Below the pieces are notes generated by a model that was not told where the DNA came from, did not search any database, and saw nothing but the letters and a program-made list of their open reading frames with translations. A stretch of 64,000 nucleotides of DNA, taken from contig NC_058193.1 in assembly GCF_907165205.1 (NCBI RefSeq), positions 35,043,521 through 35,107,520 of the forward strand. The letters are read 5' to 3'. Source of the DNA: Coccinella septempunctata (taxonomy: Eukaryota; Arthropoda; Insecta; Coleoptera; Coccinellidae). How positions within the stretch are numbered: the stretch's first letter is position 1; the number at the start of each line of letters is the position of its first letter. A program made the translations under genes and the position numbers. Shown here one piece after another: positions 51,298 to 63,988 of the stretch.

Positions 51298-51564
51298 ATG
51301 GCCCATTACAAGGTCACCGGTCCACAGAGTCTGCTAGACTTAACAAGTGTTTCACTAACCTTGCACAAAGTGATATCCCGGCTTGTCTTCGGTCCAGAGT
51401 CCAGAAATAAAAACCATAAATACGGCCTAATCCGGTCCAAACACTATGGAAACGTTAACCGGAAGAAAGAAAAATATATGGACGAGCCCAAGCACGTGCA
51501 CAGTCGCTTGTCGATAGCCGAACTTGAGGACGACTTTCACGATTCTTTCGGCGGAGTACACTGA
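51298..51564 (+). CDS. Orphan ORF or terminal exon, 88 aa
   Basis: An open frame of 88 codons in a patch clearly richer in G, C and CpG than its surroundings. The product is basic in the middle (NRKKEKYMDEPKHVHSRLS) and ends ELEDDFHDSFGGVH; no signal peptide or membrane segment. A TTCTAG word at 51253-51258 could be a splice acceptor, which would add 13 in-frame codons. I do not recognise the protein. It may be the last exon of a gene on the plus strand, or chance. Confidence 0.25.
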   Translation: MAHYKVTGPQSLLDLTSVSLTLHKVISRLVFGPESRNKNHKYGLIRSKHYGNVNRKKEKYMDEPKHVHSRLSIAELEDDFHDSFGGVH

Positions 51565-54500
51565 CTCCTAGAGGTGGTTATGAGCTGATATCGACGTCGA
51601 GGAAGCACTGTGTGTTCTTGCATGGACACCAGGTATTCAGGCCAGCAGGTCACTGGTCCGCAACTTTGAGCTGCCCAGTCTTGGTAGTTGTCGGTCGTCA
51701 ACATTGGTTCGGGAAGTTATTATGCTATTGGTCTGCAGCTTTCTTGATGTCAGAGAACGGCCTTATACCCTACCCGACTTGCTGGCGATGGTGAAAATCG
51801 AATTGCATTGGAAAGTGAATTTTTGTGGAAATTGAGATTGTTTGACGCTGATCTTGATCTAGCTGAAGACGAAAATAATTACCAAACGCATCTTGCAGTA
51901 TAAGGGCAGTTCATAATTTATCCCAACGTTAGAAATTACAAAAATATTTTTGGTCACACTTAGTCGTGAATCAATAATTGAAATTGAAATGTTTCTGAGT
52001 GGGAAGATCTTTTATAAAACACTTCTTGGTAATTTTCCCTTTTTCCCTATATCCTGAACCTCTCACTTCCTCACAAAATCAATATTGACCAGCTACCCAA
52101 CGACCAACAATTCTCTTACATCAATCTAAACGCAACAGGCTTTTTTGCCTTCTCCCCAAGCTGCAATTGAATTTACCCTTGTGAGTAATGTATTTCCAAT
52201 TGCGAACAATCACTCCTTGCAACAGGAGAAGAACTGTTGAGGAAGTTAATGCTGTTTTTCACTTGCATTAAATTATATCTTCTCACCAGGCACTTTTATA
52301 CTTTTACAACAACCTGATTACCCTATGCTCAAGTCTTGAGCTGTTTTTGTTTATTCTTCAAGGGTTGGTGTTCTAAATCATTCTCACCATACAAATATTT
52401 CGCATATTTCAGAAATCATGCATTTCAAAGCAGGATTAATCGAATACTCCAATAAAATGAGGAAAGTGTACCTTCATAAAATCACTTCATGATCATTCAT
52501 CTTTCAATTCATGTAGAAAGAAAAGTTTTCAACGAAATAGCTGTCGAAAATTTTCGAATTTTCTCTTGGGAGCTTTTAAAAAAATAGTTGTGGATGAAAA
52601 TGTTAAAAATGTCGTGGATATTCATAGAATAATTTTTGAGTGACGCTCTACTCAAACAGTAAATGATACAGGATGTCCAAAAAACGTCATTTCATTATCC
52701 ATCATATGTTCGAAATACAAATTGTCAAAGTGCCTATTATTATATTTACCATATCTCATTTTGTGGTTTATAATATATGGGAAGTACTTCATTACCTTAT
52801 CGAATAGGATAATGGTTTGTAGGCTATCGATATCGACATAAAAAAATATTGGATTATGCCACACCTATTTCAGTAATCTCAGGAATGGATTTTTCTTATT
52901 GGAATTATCGGATGAAAAGTTTTTCAGGGAATCTTGGATGGCTGTGAACAAAATTCGATACTTGTTTTGGCACAAACAAGGCAAACGTGATCTAATGATG
53001 GATCGTTGTTTATACGTAAAATATAGGGTTGCGAACGTGTTGGTAATGAGATTCAAATTACTTTCTGGATTTGAATTCATGGAATCCATGTATATACAGG
53101 TGTTAATTCCATCCCTTCTGCATCATTGCAGTGCAACATTCGATAATAGGAATACTGTACCAACGTTAATGACATCCTTTGTTTACAAATATCCGTGACT
53201 TATTAAGGGAAAATCAACCAAATACAAAAGCGGTGTTAGTGTCGCTAAATTCATAGTTACAGGAGGTGTATAACGAGAAATAAGGGTGACATTTCATTTT
53301 TTGGTAGAGATTATCTTGAATAGATGGCAGCATTCGTTAACAGATGCCTATAAGCTTCACTGAATGCTGTCGTTTGCTTACAACTTCTGGTAAACAAGTA
53401 GATTTACTTACCTTCGTATGCGTAGATACGATACATTCGATTTGGATGCTCTCAAAGGGAAAACTACACGATCTCCACCCCCAGAGAGGGTACATGACAA
53501 TATCCTCATGAATTCATGAGAGGTTGCATAATTTTAATTAAAAATGGACCTGCTCGAGCATTTCCACAAAATACTAAATAAGTATCGAGGAAAAGCATCT
53601 TATCACAGCCGTCCCTGTATATTGGGAGGTCTTTTGAGGCATTTAGAGTGACATATTTAGCCATGAGTATTGAGTATACAGTAAAAATACAAAATGATAT
53701 GAATATTTTGAAGTTACCTAATTCACAACAATTTATTCCTGAGATTTTCTGATTCAATAAACTGACATCCCATTTATAGCGGCATAGAAGAACGAAATAA
53801 CACTGACAATATTACAGATAGGCTTCTGTCACATTTGTTCTGATCAAACCGATTACAACTGGTTGATTTACATTCAGAAATAATTACAACTTATAATGTA
53901 TACATATCTCATTGTACGTTGGATTGTTTCATCTAGCTAAACAGGATCAGACCAAAATTATGAGATTTGTTGGAGACATACCAATTTAATTATTAAAGTC
54001 ACAGTCTACGGCTCTACCCGCAATAAACTTGATACAATTTGGCGCTTTCTGCTTGTGCACTGTCCCCTAAAATGAACGTAATTAGGAAAACAGCAAATTC
54101 AATTTCTAACTTGTAACAAGCCGAAAGTTTTCGAGAAGTGAAAATAATAGAGCCTAATGATTTTCGCCCAAGATTGCTCTGGTTTTTTGGCTTGGCATCA
54201 ATAAAGGAATTTCAACTTCCTTCGTATAGCGTGTTGATGAATGAGTGTGTTAAGAGGAATTAAAAGTTGTAATGGTTTTTTACTCTCCATTTTATATCGA
54301 CTCCTTTCGATAAACAGCGAAGTGCAGGTAGATGTATTAGCTGTAAAAAAGTCTCATTTCCAATCAAATTTCTCGAACAATGAATCTGGCCTCTTTCCTG
54401 AACTTATACTTCAATAAGAATGGTCATTGCTAAAGATTGTCTTCAAACAAAGTAGATTTGTTCCAAGATAACGCTTAAAACCACCTGAGAAACGAATCTC

Positions 54501-54950
54501 AATACCGAACAAACAAACAAATTGAACTCGTCAACGGTTTTTGCTGATGTTTCAATTAATGAAGATCAACTCGTCGATCAGACCGAGTGGGATTCTGTGG
54601 AAAGTAAGCTTATAACGGTGAATTGGTCCACAGAAATCATTTACTGGGATATCCATAATATTTGTAGGTAATATTAACATAAATTCTGACCTTGGCAACT
54701 TTCTCTTCATCTCAGAATACTCAGAACCCTGCACTCGGATTTCAAGAAGATCCGGAATGGAATTGGAAAGTTTCTTATATAGGCTTTGCAATTCACTTTT
54801 AGCAGTCGCCCTAAATTCGAAGAAGAACTCGTAAAATATGTTCATATGACAACTTTTTCTTGAGAAAAAGATTTCACTGTTTGAATGAAATCCTCCATAT
54901 CTTGAAAAGTCCTAATTTTTCAAGCGTTTAATCAATAAATACTCAGAATT
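51565..54950. other. Intergenic region downstream of the orphan ORF
   Basis: The first 250 bases keep the higher GC of the orphan ORF; the rest is AT-rich. Open frames near 52899-53198 and 54552-54845 have no recognisable family. An ACAGGATGTCC word at 52669 resembles DNA-transposon ends, but I could not find a partner. Confidence 0.4.
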
Positions 54951-55112
54951 ATAAGGTCCTTTCGTTTGCATAAAAAGTGTAGCACTTTTCTACACTCGAT
55001 TTTATTATTCGTTTACTGATTGAATTTACACCAATGTAGAGGAGGTGTAGTTTATCTTCACTCTACGAGTGTAGAAAAAGTGCTACACTTTTTATGCTAA
55101 CGAAGGACTTAT
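54951..55112. mobile_element. Foldback MITE, copy 2, both ends present
   Basis: The arm ATAAGGTCCTTTCGTTTGCA then TAAAAAGTGTAGCACTTTTC is matched, inverted, by GAAAAAGTGCTACACTTTTT then ATGCTAACGAAGGACTTAT. The middle (TTACACCAATGTAGAGGAGG) matches copy 1 at 36625. It is 162 bases long with no ORF. Confidence 0.8.
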
Positions 55113-55776
55113 AGTGATTGAAAAATTCATTATGACCCTCTTCTTTTCATTCACCTCCAGGTCATTTCATTATTGATATGAAGTTTCGAAGTAAAGGTTA
55201 TAAACTGTGGGAACAGTTAGCTTCTGCTAAGCAACACATTGAAAAAAATCATTTAAATACGAAATATGCATTCGAGCATGTGTCCTTCTATGGGATTTGA
55301 ATTAATTCGTATTTATTTGAATAATAGCGGTATAATACGAACTAGAAGATATAAAAGTGTGCAGATTTATACATTTCTAGGTCGAATATTATTTGGTCGT
55401 GAATTCTACACAAAGGAATTTGGAGGATTTGGGGGCTCAAGCTCTGTTTTTGCTTGGATAGAAAACGAACCAAATATAGTTATTCTGAAGGAAAAATTAC
55501 TAGGTGAGTTACGGATTTTCCAAGCCTTTTTTAGTTATCGGAATTTCCGATAACAAGGAAACAAGAAGAAGATCTTATCTGGAAAAATATTTTTAATTAG
55601 AAAAACTCACCTTCAGGTTTTTGTTTTTGCTTATTTGCTGTCCTTCAATATGGAAACATACATAATTAACTGATTTGGAAATGGAAACGTAATAATTGCA
55701 CTCTCAAATAGATTTGATGCCTTTTATTTCATGATCATTAAACATCCAAAAAAATATGTTCAGAAATAAACTGAAT
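55113..55776. other. Gap downstream of the gustatory receptor
   Basis: 660 bases that include the receptor's 3' flank; the plus-strand frame at 55266-55553 has no recognisable product. Confidence 0.4.
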
Positions 55777-57129
55777 TCAACTATTTGGTTCTCTTTTCAG
55801 TTGCAGCAACAATATAAGATACGTTGTAACTGCACTCAAAATTCCCAAAATCAAGCTTCTATCGATCCAAAAGAACCCCCCAACACTAATACGAATCGTA
55901 TTTCTTCTGGTTTCTCTTATCAGTTTTCTCAGGATGGGATCTTCTCTCTTATAGTAGAAAACTTGTAACTCTTGTAACTTCCAACAACTTTGAAGGAACT
56001 CAGAATTTTCTTCGCTGAGGTGATCGCAAATCAGTATGATGAATATTAAAATCTGAAAAATTAAGACGACCTACTTTTCACCCCTGAATATGGCCACATA
56101 ATCTGATCTGTCAATTACAGTTTCTCGATGAAAAACTATTCCATTATCAAATAGTATGGAAGAACTGAGTGGCAAATTTCATCCAAGAAAATTCGACTAC
56201 CAATAGATCAAAATCAATCATTTTATACTCACCACACAATCAATTAAAGGCGAAGATACAAAAAAGATATTTCTGTAGGTAGAATACGAGCTCTTAATTA
56301 TCAAACAATGCAACGTTGTTACCATCACCACACTAGTGGCTGTTGTGAATAAAAATAAGGACTTTCCAAATATCCTGTTAAAACAAGCAACGCCCTCAGA
56401 GAGCTTCCTATAGGAATCTGCAATCAACTGCATCTTTTCCATTTGTCGCTTAGTGTATACCGCATACAAGGTACCAGCTCCACAGTACACAAAGTGCTTT
56501 TTCCTCATGTTATCAACCGACTTTATCAGTATTCTGAGATGGCTCCGAAAAATATTCAACCCTGTGATGATTATGAAGGCAAGCACGAACTTGTTCCAAT
56601 TAACGCTGAACTTAAACAGTTGCCTGAATATAATGAGGAAACTGTACTTGATAGTCTTCAAGAATTTCTTTCTTTTCCAGTGATACTGAAGGTAGACATC
56701 TGTGGTTTCTAGTAGTATTTTGAAAGGGCAAGCGTATAGAAATACCTTCACAATCGTAGAGATTTTCGAGGTTCCTTTCAAGTTCCAACTGAAAATCCTG
56801 AATAATTTTTTCCATTCCTCTTGATGAAATAAGAGAAAACACCATAAAATGACGTAGAAAGAGTAGAGTGAAAACGCGTTGGATGTGAAGTCGTGCGAGT
56901 ATTTATACAGTATCAAATCCAAATCCAAAGCGGCGTACATATGGCCATCTGTATACAGGGTTACAATGAAACAAAACACGAAGAACACTGACGTGATGAT
57001 AGCCATTACTTTGTAGATTATTTGATACTTGAAATCCAGCATCTTCCAAAGTCCCAGTGGGACCGCGCAAGAGATCGTGCTGACCCTGATGACGGTTAAA
57101 AAACTCTGAAACTCCGTGTGTTTCCCCAT
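55777..57129 (-). CDS. Gustatory receptor (Gr), two exons, 390 aa
   Basis: Ligand-gated cation channel family of insect taste neurons (7TM, intracellular N-terminus). Exon 1 (57129-56233) and exon 2 (56052-55777) join in phase 0 across a 180-base intron (donor GTGAGT, acceptor TTTTTCAG). Exon 1 carries at least six hydrophobic segments (for example YKVMAIITSVFFVFCFIVTL and LYSFYVILWCFLLF). Exon 2 holds RRNTIRISVGGFFWIDRSLI and TTYLILLLQLKRE, which is the family's C-terminal TYhhhhhQ signature in TM7, and then a stop six codons later. Length 390 aa is normal for the family. There is no sign of decay. It is probably a bitter-type or orphan receptor; sugar and CO2 subfamilies cannot be judged from motifs alone. 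Confidence 0.92.
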
Positions 57130-60068
57130 GTCGACCTTATCAGAGACACTGAACAGAAGCTTCCACTCAGCCAGTTTAAATTCAGTTCGTCAATTTGCTT
57201 ATCCAACAATCAGTAAAAATACCGAATGAAGTTGATTTACTTATCAGATCTTCATCTTCACGCTACTGGATAAACAAACGAATTCCCTTTTCAGTTCAGC
57301 GAAGTGTAACTCTTTGAATATCTAGATGAATCGAATTTCCAAACAATTCAGAGGAATTTCCACATCGATTGATCGTTGAAAATTTTTATTGAATTCGTTC
57401 ACACTGAATACGGAATGAGTTTGAAAGGATGTCGAAATATTAACGCTTCGCTTGATGAAATATGAAAAATATGCGAATTGACATAGGTTGTCCAACAGCA
57501 GAATCCCACTCGTATTAGTGTAGCGGAATTTTATCTTGAATATCAAGGGTAAAAAGGTGCAAGCTGGTGGCATTTACATGAATTTTTCAGCTCAGTGAGC
57601 AGTGTGGATGTGAATGAATTGAAAAACATGAAACAGTGGGTTCAAGAATGCCACTCAAAAGATCCAAAAGAATTCTTTTGCAGTGGATACTGTGTTTACC
57701 TGTTGTTATTTTATTTATTTTCATCTTCTTACTTTTTGGAACAAAAATTCAATTGAGTTTTGTATTTTCGGACAGATATATTGTAGAATTCCTGTTTTCC
57801 TTCTATGGAAATGGAAATGGAATGGAGTTGAGCTGAATAAATAACTTCTATTGAAATAAAACTCAGGTAGAATAAAAGAGATTCGTATAAAAACAATATA
57901 TTCAATCATTAAGTCTTATAATATCCATATTTATGAATCAATGGCATGGAATTCATTCGTTTATTCATTTCAATTTGTACCTCTAGCAGTCTGTAAAACT
58001 CTTTGAATTCCAAACCATCACACTATCATTTTTTAAACAACTGCATGAAGTAGATGACTGGAAAATGTCTCATTTCACGTTAACATATTTGACAACACAA
58101 CGAGAATATTAACTATTTACAAAATAGCTGATACAAATCCACTTACATAAAATCCTCTAAATCAAGTAAATTTCACACAACAAAAACAGTCAGTCAGCAC
58201 GAACTCAAGGCATTCCTTGATTGGTCATAACATCGGGGACTCTTCGATATATTGACGAGGAATTGACAAGTAGTTTGCGTTGGGTTTGTGCTGAAAATAA
58301 TACACCGTTTTAGAACATCCGATATGTACAGAATATTTCATGCAAAGCTCACACCCTCTAAGTTTACTAAAATCTCATTCGTATCGTGATCCGTTTTCGA
58401 ACTATTCGTCTAAATTTGAATATGTTAAGGTTGGATTTGATGTTTCCTAAGGATTAAATGGTTTGATGAAGGGTGGACCTTAAACATGCTCGCGAAAATG
58501 AAATATTTATTCGAGATTTGTTTAAATCAGGAATGATCAGAATGCACAAAATGAAAACAAAGCTTGTATTTCGTCCGTCAAATTTAAAAGGGAGCATACC
58601 TCGACAAATATTTGATAGTGTAACATCAATCGAACCACTGACAATTGAATTATTGAATGCCAAAGTTCTATACAGAAAGTTATATGTAATGTGCCTCTCA
58701 AATGAGAAAACTCAGATCATAGATCTTCGCCTCAATCTCATCTCACTTCATCACATTCAAACATCAACCCTTCATCAGTGGAAAACTATATAGTAAAACA
58801 GACGCTCAAGGGCGGTTTCCAAACTTACGACACATAAAAGCTGAATGCGAGTGTATCCATGAACGTAGCGAATATTTATTCAACTAGAAAGGAGTTCCTA
58901 GCAAAGAGCAACCAACTTATTTGATTGAGTTCATTATTACAACTTGTATGTTCAGAAACCCCAGTGTAGACTGAACTTCATGAAAGCTTCACGTTAAGTG
59001 GTTTACCAGACTCTGTTGATGATGGGTAATTAACATCCCGACAATATTTACAATGTCTTCCCTGCATCGTGAAAGGGGTGTGGAGGAAGTGGACTGTTGG
59101 GGATTATCCTTATTCTCAGGACAGGATGAATGAAACTTTATGAAAGAGAGAAAGGTTACTAGAAACGATTTCTTGGGTATTGGACACTTTCACAAACTTA
59201 CAACTTCATTAAAGCCACCCAAGACATAGTGAACAACGGGACCCCATTCTCAATTTCATTATTTGGTTCTTTTTCAACTCCCAGTAGTTTTCAAAGAATA
59301 AAAGAAATCCAAACGAGAAAACATCTGAGTCTTGTTCAGAACTTAACATCATTTTAGTTCCAAAACTCATCATGGATTAAACGCATCTCGCGTTGAGTTG
59401 AAAAATATCTTGTTCCAAAAAGATGAGTCGAGCAGGACCTGGCATTGTCAGCGTGGTATGACCTTGAACAAGATTTGTCGATCCCGATATGGAGTTATTG
59501 TTTTGAATGGAATTCAGTGAAGGAATGGAACTCCCACAATTATAATCCTTCAAGAAGTCAGGATTTTCCTAGAAAGATTTCTTGTAATATCGAGTAGCTC
59601 TGCTTTGGAGATGCTTCTAATTTAATCCTTATTGTGAAAAGTTGCGAAAAAATTAGGTTCATAAAATTATATCCTGCATGGAGAGCAGAGATTGATGTTT
59701 GAAGGTTGTCTCATATTTTCCAATAAAACCTAACAAAACTGACTGATTTTGGGGCCACAATGTCTAGCAAGGTTATGTAGCTTTCTTAGAAAACACTGCC
59801 TGTATTAGTTTGTGACATTGCATTACAAGAACTTTTGAAATTTTTGGGATGCTCAATGTTTTCATTCTGTGCATGTCTCATATACTAGCTGAACGATACA
59901 CTAGGTCCTTGAAATTCTTCGATGCAATAAACTATAAGAATATGAACAAACAATAGATATTCGCTCTACGGGATAAACAATATGAAAAATATATCTCTCT
60001 CCGATCACTATTCACACTAGGACCTCGTGGGTCTTCTGTTTTTTCGCGAGTGCAAGTCTACTAGTTAG
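57130..60068. other. Gap between Gr and the neuropeptide receptor
   Basis: About 2.9 kb with no gene I can support. The plus-strand frame at 58473-58793 (106 codons) has no recognisable domain. Confidence 0.4.
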
Positions 60069-60581
60069 CTAGCATTTGGTCAAAACACTCATTTCAGTGC
60101 TTACAGTGTTGCATTGCTGGTAGTCGGTGGCTGCAGTCATCAATTCCCCTTTCCCATCACGTTTAACCGACCTCTTAGATTGCCTGTTGTTCGAATCTCC
60201 ACCTTTGTTCTTCTGGCAGGCGGCTATCCCCAGAATATCCTTGAACTCCTTCATGAAGTTATCGTTGAGGCAACCGTAGAGCACGGGATTCGAACAGGCG
60301 GATGACATTCCCATCAGATGGCACATGGCGTAGGCCACTATCATTTTCTGGGAAGTGAAGTTGATGTCTTGGGAGTTGGAATGGAGATCGGCTATCAGAT
60401 TGAAAAGGTTCAGGGGCATCCAGCTGATGCAGAAGACGAGGGAGATGGCGGTCAGTAGGAGGTTGGTTTTGTGGAGCTTCCTGCCGCGCAACTGACGTCT
60501 GTTGTTCTGGGGGTTCTCCTCGTTTGTGAAACCGCGGTTGAAGCGGTATCGGAGTTTGTAGGATATCTGGGCGTACACTAC
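60069..60581 (-). CDS. NPFR: Neuropeptide F receptor-type GPCR, last exon (TM6-TM7 and tail)
   Basis: Rhodopsin-class receptor that couples extracellular NPF/NPY-like peptides to G proteins in the nervous system and gut. The exon starts after a TTTCGCAG acceptor (60582-60585 side), phase 0, and gives 170 residues: end of TM5/loop 3 (VVYAQISYKLRYRFNRG), a basic loop, TM6 (TNLLLTAISLVFCISWMPLN, with FxxxWxPLN), an extracellular loop, TM7 ending MSSACSNPVLYGCLNDNF (NPxxY motif with flanks typical of NPF receptors), a C-terminal Cys pair region (IAACQKN) that may be palmitoylated, and a Ser/Lys-rich tail. TM1-TM5 exons are not in the window and should lie to the right. The NPxxY context favours NPFR over sNPF or RYamide receptors, but only the C-terminal third is visible. 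Confidence 0.83.
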   Translation of the reverse strand, partial: VVYAQISYKLRYRFNRGFTNEENPQNNRRQLRGRKLHKTNLLLTAISLVFCISWMPLNLFNLIADLHSNSQDINFTSQKMIVAYAMCHLMGMSSACSNPVLYGCLNDNFMKEFKDILGIAACQKNKGGDSNNRQSKRSVKRDGKGELMTAATDYQQCNTVSTEMSVLTKC

Positions 60582-60879
60582 CTGCGAAACGGAAATTAAG
60601 ATTCAGGTGGTTTTCGGCAGTCCGTAACTTGGATAAAAATCATCGAAGAACGATTTTCTTCGAGCCTACGGACTTCAAAAACTGTTTTCGACTTAATCAC
60701 CATATGGACGGGCAATTTTTTTCATTCAACTTCAATTTCAAGGGGGTTTTGAATTTTCTCTGGTGCCCGAATACAAAATATCTCACTGTATTTGAGATTA
60801 ATGGACTACCACTACTACCAGTTACCGTAATCAGGTTTTCACTCATATACAGGATTAGGATAAAGTATGAGACAATATA

Positions 60880-61833
60880 CAAGGCGAGTCTTCGACTCGT
60901 ACAAATATTTTAACATTAGATTCTTGAGGTAAAAAGAAACACTTTCTTTCAATACCCTTTTTTTCGATTCGGCACTGATAAAAAGATATACAGCGGGTTT
61001 CATAAAACTTTGATTGTCTGATCAACGATTTGACGGTCACTCGATTTCTAAAACGAAGTAATTGAAACCTTTTCATTTCTGAATATATTGAAGAAGTAGC
61101 AATTGAGAATAATTGAATGTACATATGAACATCATAATTTGATGCGAGAATGATATTCTGAATGATCACGACTGAATTATTGGTTGAAAACAAATTGACG
61201 TCTGTTAGTCAATAAAGCGTTGATTCCCCAATCAAGCTTTATGAAAACCGGGGTTAGCCTTTTTAAGTTTTCATAATGAGCTATGCCATTCCTGGAGAAA
61301 CAAAATTCCCTTCAGGATAACAAGCTCAATCTATGACAGACCAAATCTGTGGATCTTTCGAACAGAGTCGTATTCAGCCAGAGTACCCAATTTTCCGAAT
61401 ATCAAAGAAATTTTTTGATTTTGAACATCAAATTACTCGAAAACGGCGCATTATGCGAGAAACTACGAAGGATACTTTTATCTTACAAAACGTTCAAATA
61501 TTCATTAGATAGCGTCCAACTTAGTTCCGAGAGTTGGGTTCTTTGAATTTTTGGTATTTTTATGGTACTTAGTGGTCTTAATGAGAATACTGGAAAACGT
61601 GGGTGATATCTTGTATTCGAAAAAGATTAATCAAATAAATGAAAAACTATATTCCGAAATTCATTCCATTCGATAAAACCGTTTGTGAGATAGAACTAAA
61701 AATAACATTTTTTATGGTTTTTCAACAGCCTGTAACTTTCAAACCGAGGCGATTCGGAAAAAATGGTGAAAGGAAAAAGTGTTTTTTTTCACCTCGAGAA
61801 CCTTCTGTTAAAGTATTTTTTCGACTCGTCCTG
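60880..61833. mobile_element. TA-flanked MITE, CAGGGTGAGTC family, copy 3, with nested insertion
   Basis: Starts CAAGGCGAGTCTTCGACTCG after TA, ends TTCGACTCGTCCTG before TA; the ends are inverted and match copies 1 and 2. The body shares TTTTGGTATTTTTATGG and AAACGGCGCATTAT with them. At 954 bases it is longer than copy 2 mainly because another MITE (60991-61254) is inserted in it. It lies in the intron before the last NPFR-type exon. Confidence 0.85.
60991..61254. mobile_element. Second MITE nested within copy 3
   Basis: 264 bases flanked by TA (60989-60990 and 61255-61256). The ends CAGCGGGTTTCATAAAACTT and AAGCTTTATGAAAACCGGGG are inverted and match over about 40 bases. Copy 2 of the host repeat reads straight through (GATATAGCC), so this is a clean insertion at a TA target. 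No ORF. Confidence 0.82.
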
Positions 61834-63326
61834 TATACATACTGCTTATTCAATTTGAAAAAGACGAACTTTTTAGTCAAGTACATTTTTGATGAAAATG
61901 GGGCACGCAGTATATTTTTGCTAGTTCTGAAAGGCTTTTTTATTTCGAATAAAGTTCAATGTGAATATTTGAGAAATACGATAAATAAATCACTTTATAC
62001 CTACGTATCATTATTTTGCGTTTTAAAGATATTCACTTGATCTCATACATTATCCCAGCCCTCTATGATATGATCTTCCTTGCCCAAGCCAATGGCCAGT
62101 TTTGCAGAGTGTGGAAGATGAATACGTTGTAGATCCACGGGGCTTTTTCACGAATGAAACTGAGAAAGAAGCCGGATGAGGGGAAATCGATAATAATGCG
62201 GACATCTACGACGTTTTATGATGAAAAATGGTCCTCCTCAGCTGTGGATGAAGATTGATCTCAATTTTTATCAAGGATTGGAAGCACCACTGAAATATGG
62301 ATATTTTTCCCCTGCATTCTTCATTCAAAAGTTTAGATTTCAGAAAAAAAATTGTGAAAATTTGTTCAATGCCCTTTTTTTCTTGAGAGACAAATTATTC
62401 AAAAAATCTCTACTGTAGAGTGTGCAACTTTATATTCAACTGAATTTGATCTTTGGTAATGGTCGTACAATTCTATATGAAATTTTTCAACCGTCCATTA
62501 TAAACTTTTGGAGAAATAGCAATATGAATAGATCTTAATCTAATATGATTAGACCATAATATATATATTCCAGTTCTATCCGAATAATTTGATATTTTAT
62601 CGGACCATACTCGAGATGCGCCAATAAAAAAGTTATAAAACACGACTCCACTATAAGTTTACGGAAGCAACTCAGAAACGAATGTGGCTCTATTGTGAGT
62701 AGATAGCGGAAATAGGGATAGTTCACGTTTTTGTCCAATTTCCCCGAGAAGAGTAAAAATATACGATATACTGATATTGTCTCCACGGCTTCCTATTCTG
62801 AATCTGTGATGTAAGGAAATGGAAAAAGAGCTGCATCGTACGCGAAAAATGAACCGGATCTGGTTGAGGGAATATTGCCTGAAATGTCAGCTAAAAGAAA
62901 ATATGCATCTTCTCGTACTACATCAAAGAGAATGTGAATATACAAGCTTGGTTCGTATTTCATGACATCAATCCATTTCTCCGTTCCCTTCCCATGTACG
63001 AACAACATAAATTAGAGCGATCTCCATTGGACCCATGGCATGTTTTACAGGAAATCCAATATTAAATCGGGAAACGCGTAGCTTTCTGATTAGGGAAAAT
63101 TTTTATTTAATTTTAGATGTCCTTAATTTATACGATGATATCCAGCGAAAATTCCAAAAGCAGGGGAAGTAATAAGATCTCATGAAAGGATGAAAAAAAA
63201 CAAATTAAATAATATTTGGGGTGGATTTAATAAAAAAAGCTCGTCAAAAATGTGAAATGAAATATGAAAATAAAATAATGAGGACTTAATAAAAAGGTCG
63301 GGGATATAATACGCCTACACAAGATT
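61834..63326. other. Intronic or flanking region of the neuropeptide receptor
   Basis: About 1.5 kb of AT-rich sequence; no exon of the receptor or other gene recognised. Confidence 0.4.
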
Positions 63327-63988
63327 GGGTAAATTTTCCATTGAAGATGATGACCGAACGGGAAAGATTTGAAAACGATGTAAACTTCTTAAACCGATTT
63401 GTTACTATGGATGAGACTTGGGTACATTTCTACTCTCCAGAAACAAAGCAGCAATCGATGGAATGGCGACACTCTGGTTCTCCAAGACCTAAGAAGTTTC
63501 GTGTCCAAAAATCTGCTGGAAAAGTTCTTGCTTCAGTTTTTTGGGATTGCCATGGAGTAATCATGATTGATTTTTCGAATAAGGGTAGAACAATAACCGC
63601 AGATCACTATTCGACATTACTGACCACTCTACGGGAAAAAATTAAAGAGAAAAGACGCGGAAAGCGATCCAAAGGTGTATTGTTTTGCAGGACAACGCCC
63701 CTGCACACAAATCTCATGTTGCCATGGAAAAAATTTATGATTTAGGGTTTGAATTACTAGAACACCCCCCTTATTCACCAGATTTGGCTCCATCCGACTA
63801 ACAACTCTTTCCTCAACTGAAAAAAAGTTTAAAATGTCGTAAATTTGCTTCCAACGAGGAGGTAATAAAAGCTGTGGAGGTCTGATTTGCAGAGCAAGAA
63901 GAAGGAGAATATGTTGAGTAATAAAATATTTTGACATTGAAATTTTTCTGATTCTACAGTAGGCTAAGAATTCCTTAATATATCCTCG
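63327..63988 (+). mobile_element. mariner transposon copy D, truncated and internally deleted
   Basis: The transposase frame starts inside the protein (KFSIEDDDR region at 63327) and jumps directly from the codons for DDRTG to RFENDVNFLN, losing about 80 codons that copy A keeps. It then runs through TMDETWVHFY and SAGKVLASVFWDCHGV (no stop here, unlike copy A), and RTTPLHTNLMLPWKK before frameshifting. The right end ATATATCCTCG plus TA is intact; the left end is missing. Confidence 0.88.

Noticed and set aside
52865..53198. Opposed ORFs that hinted at a retroelement fragment
   Set aside because: No reverse transcriptase or nuclease motif visible.
54552..54845. 97-codon minus-strand ORF downstream of the Gr
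   Set aside because: Looks mildly coding-like, but no motif, partner exon or promoter could be found.
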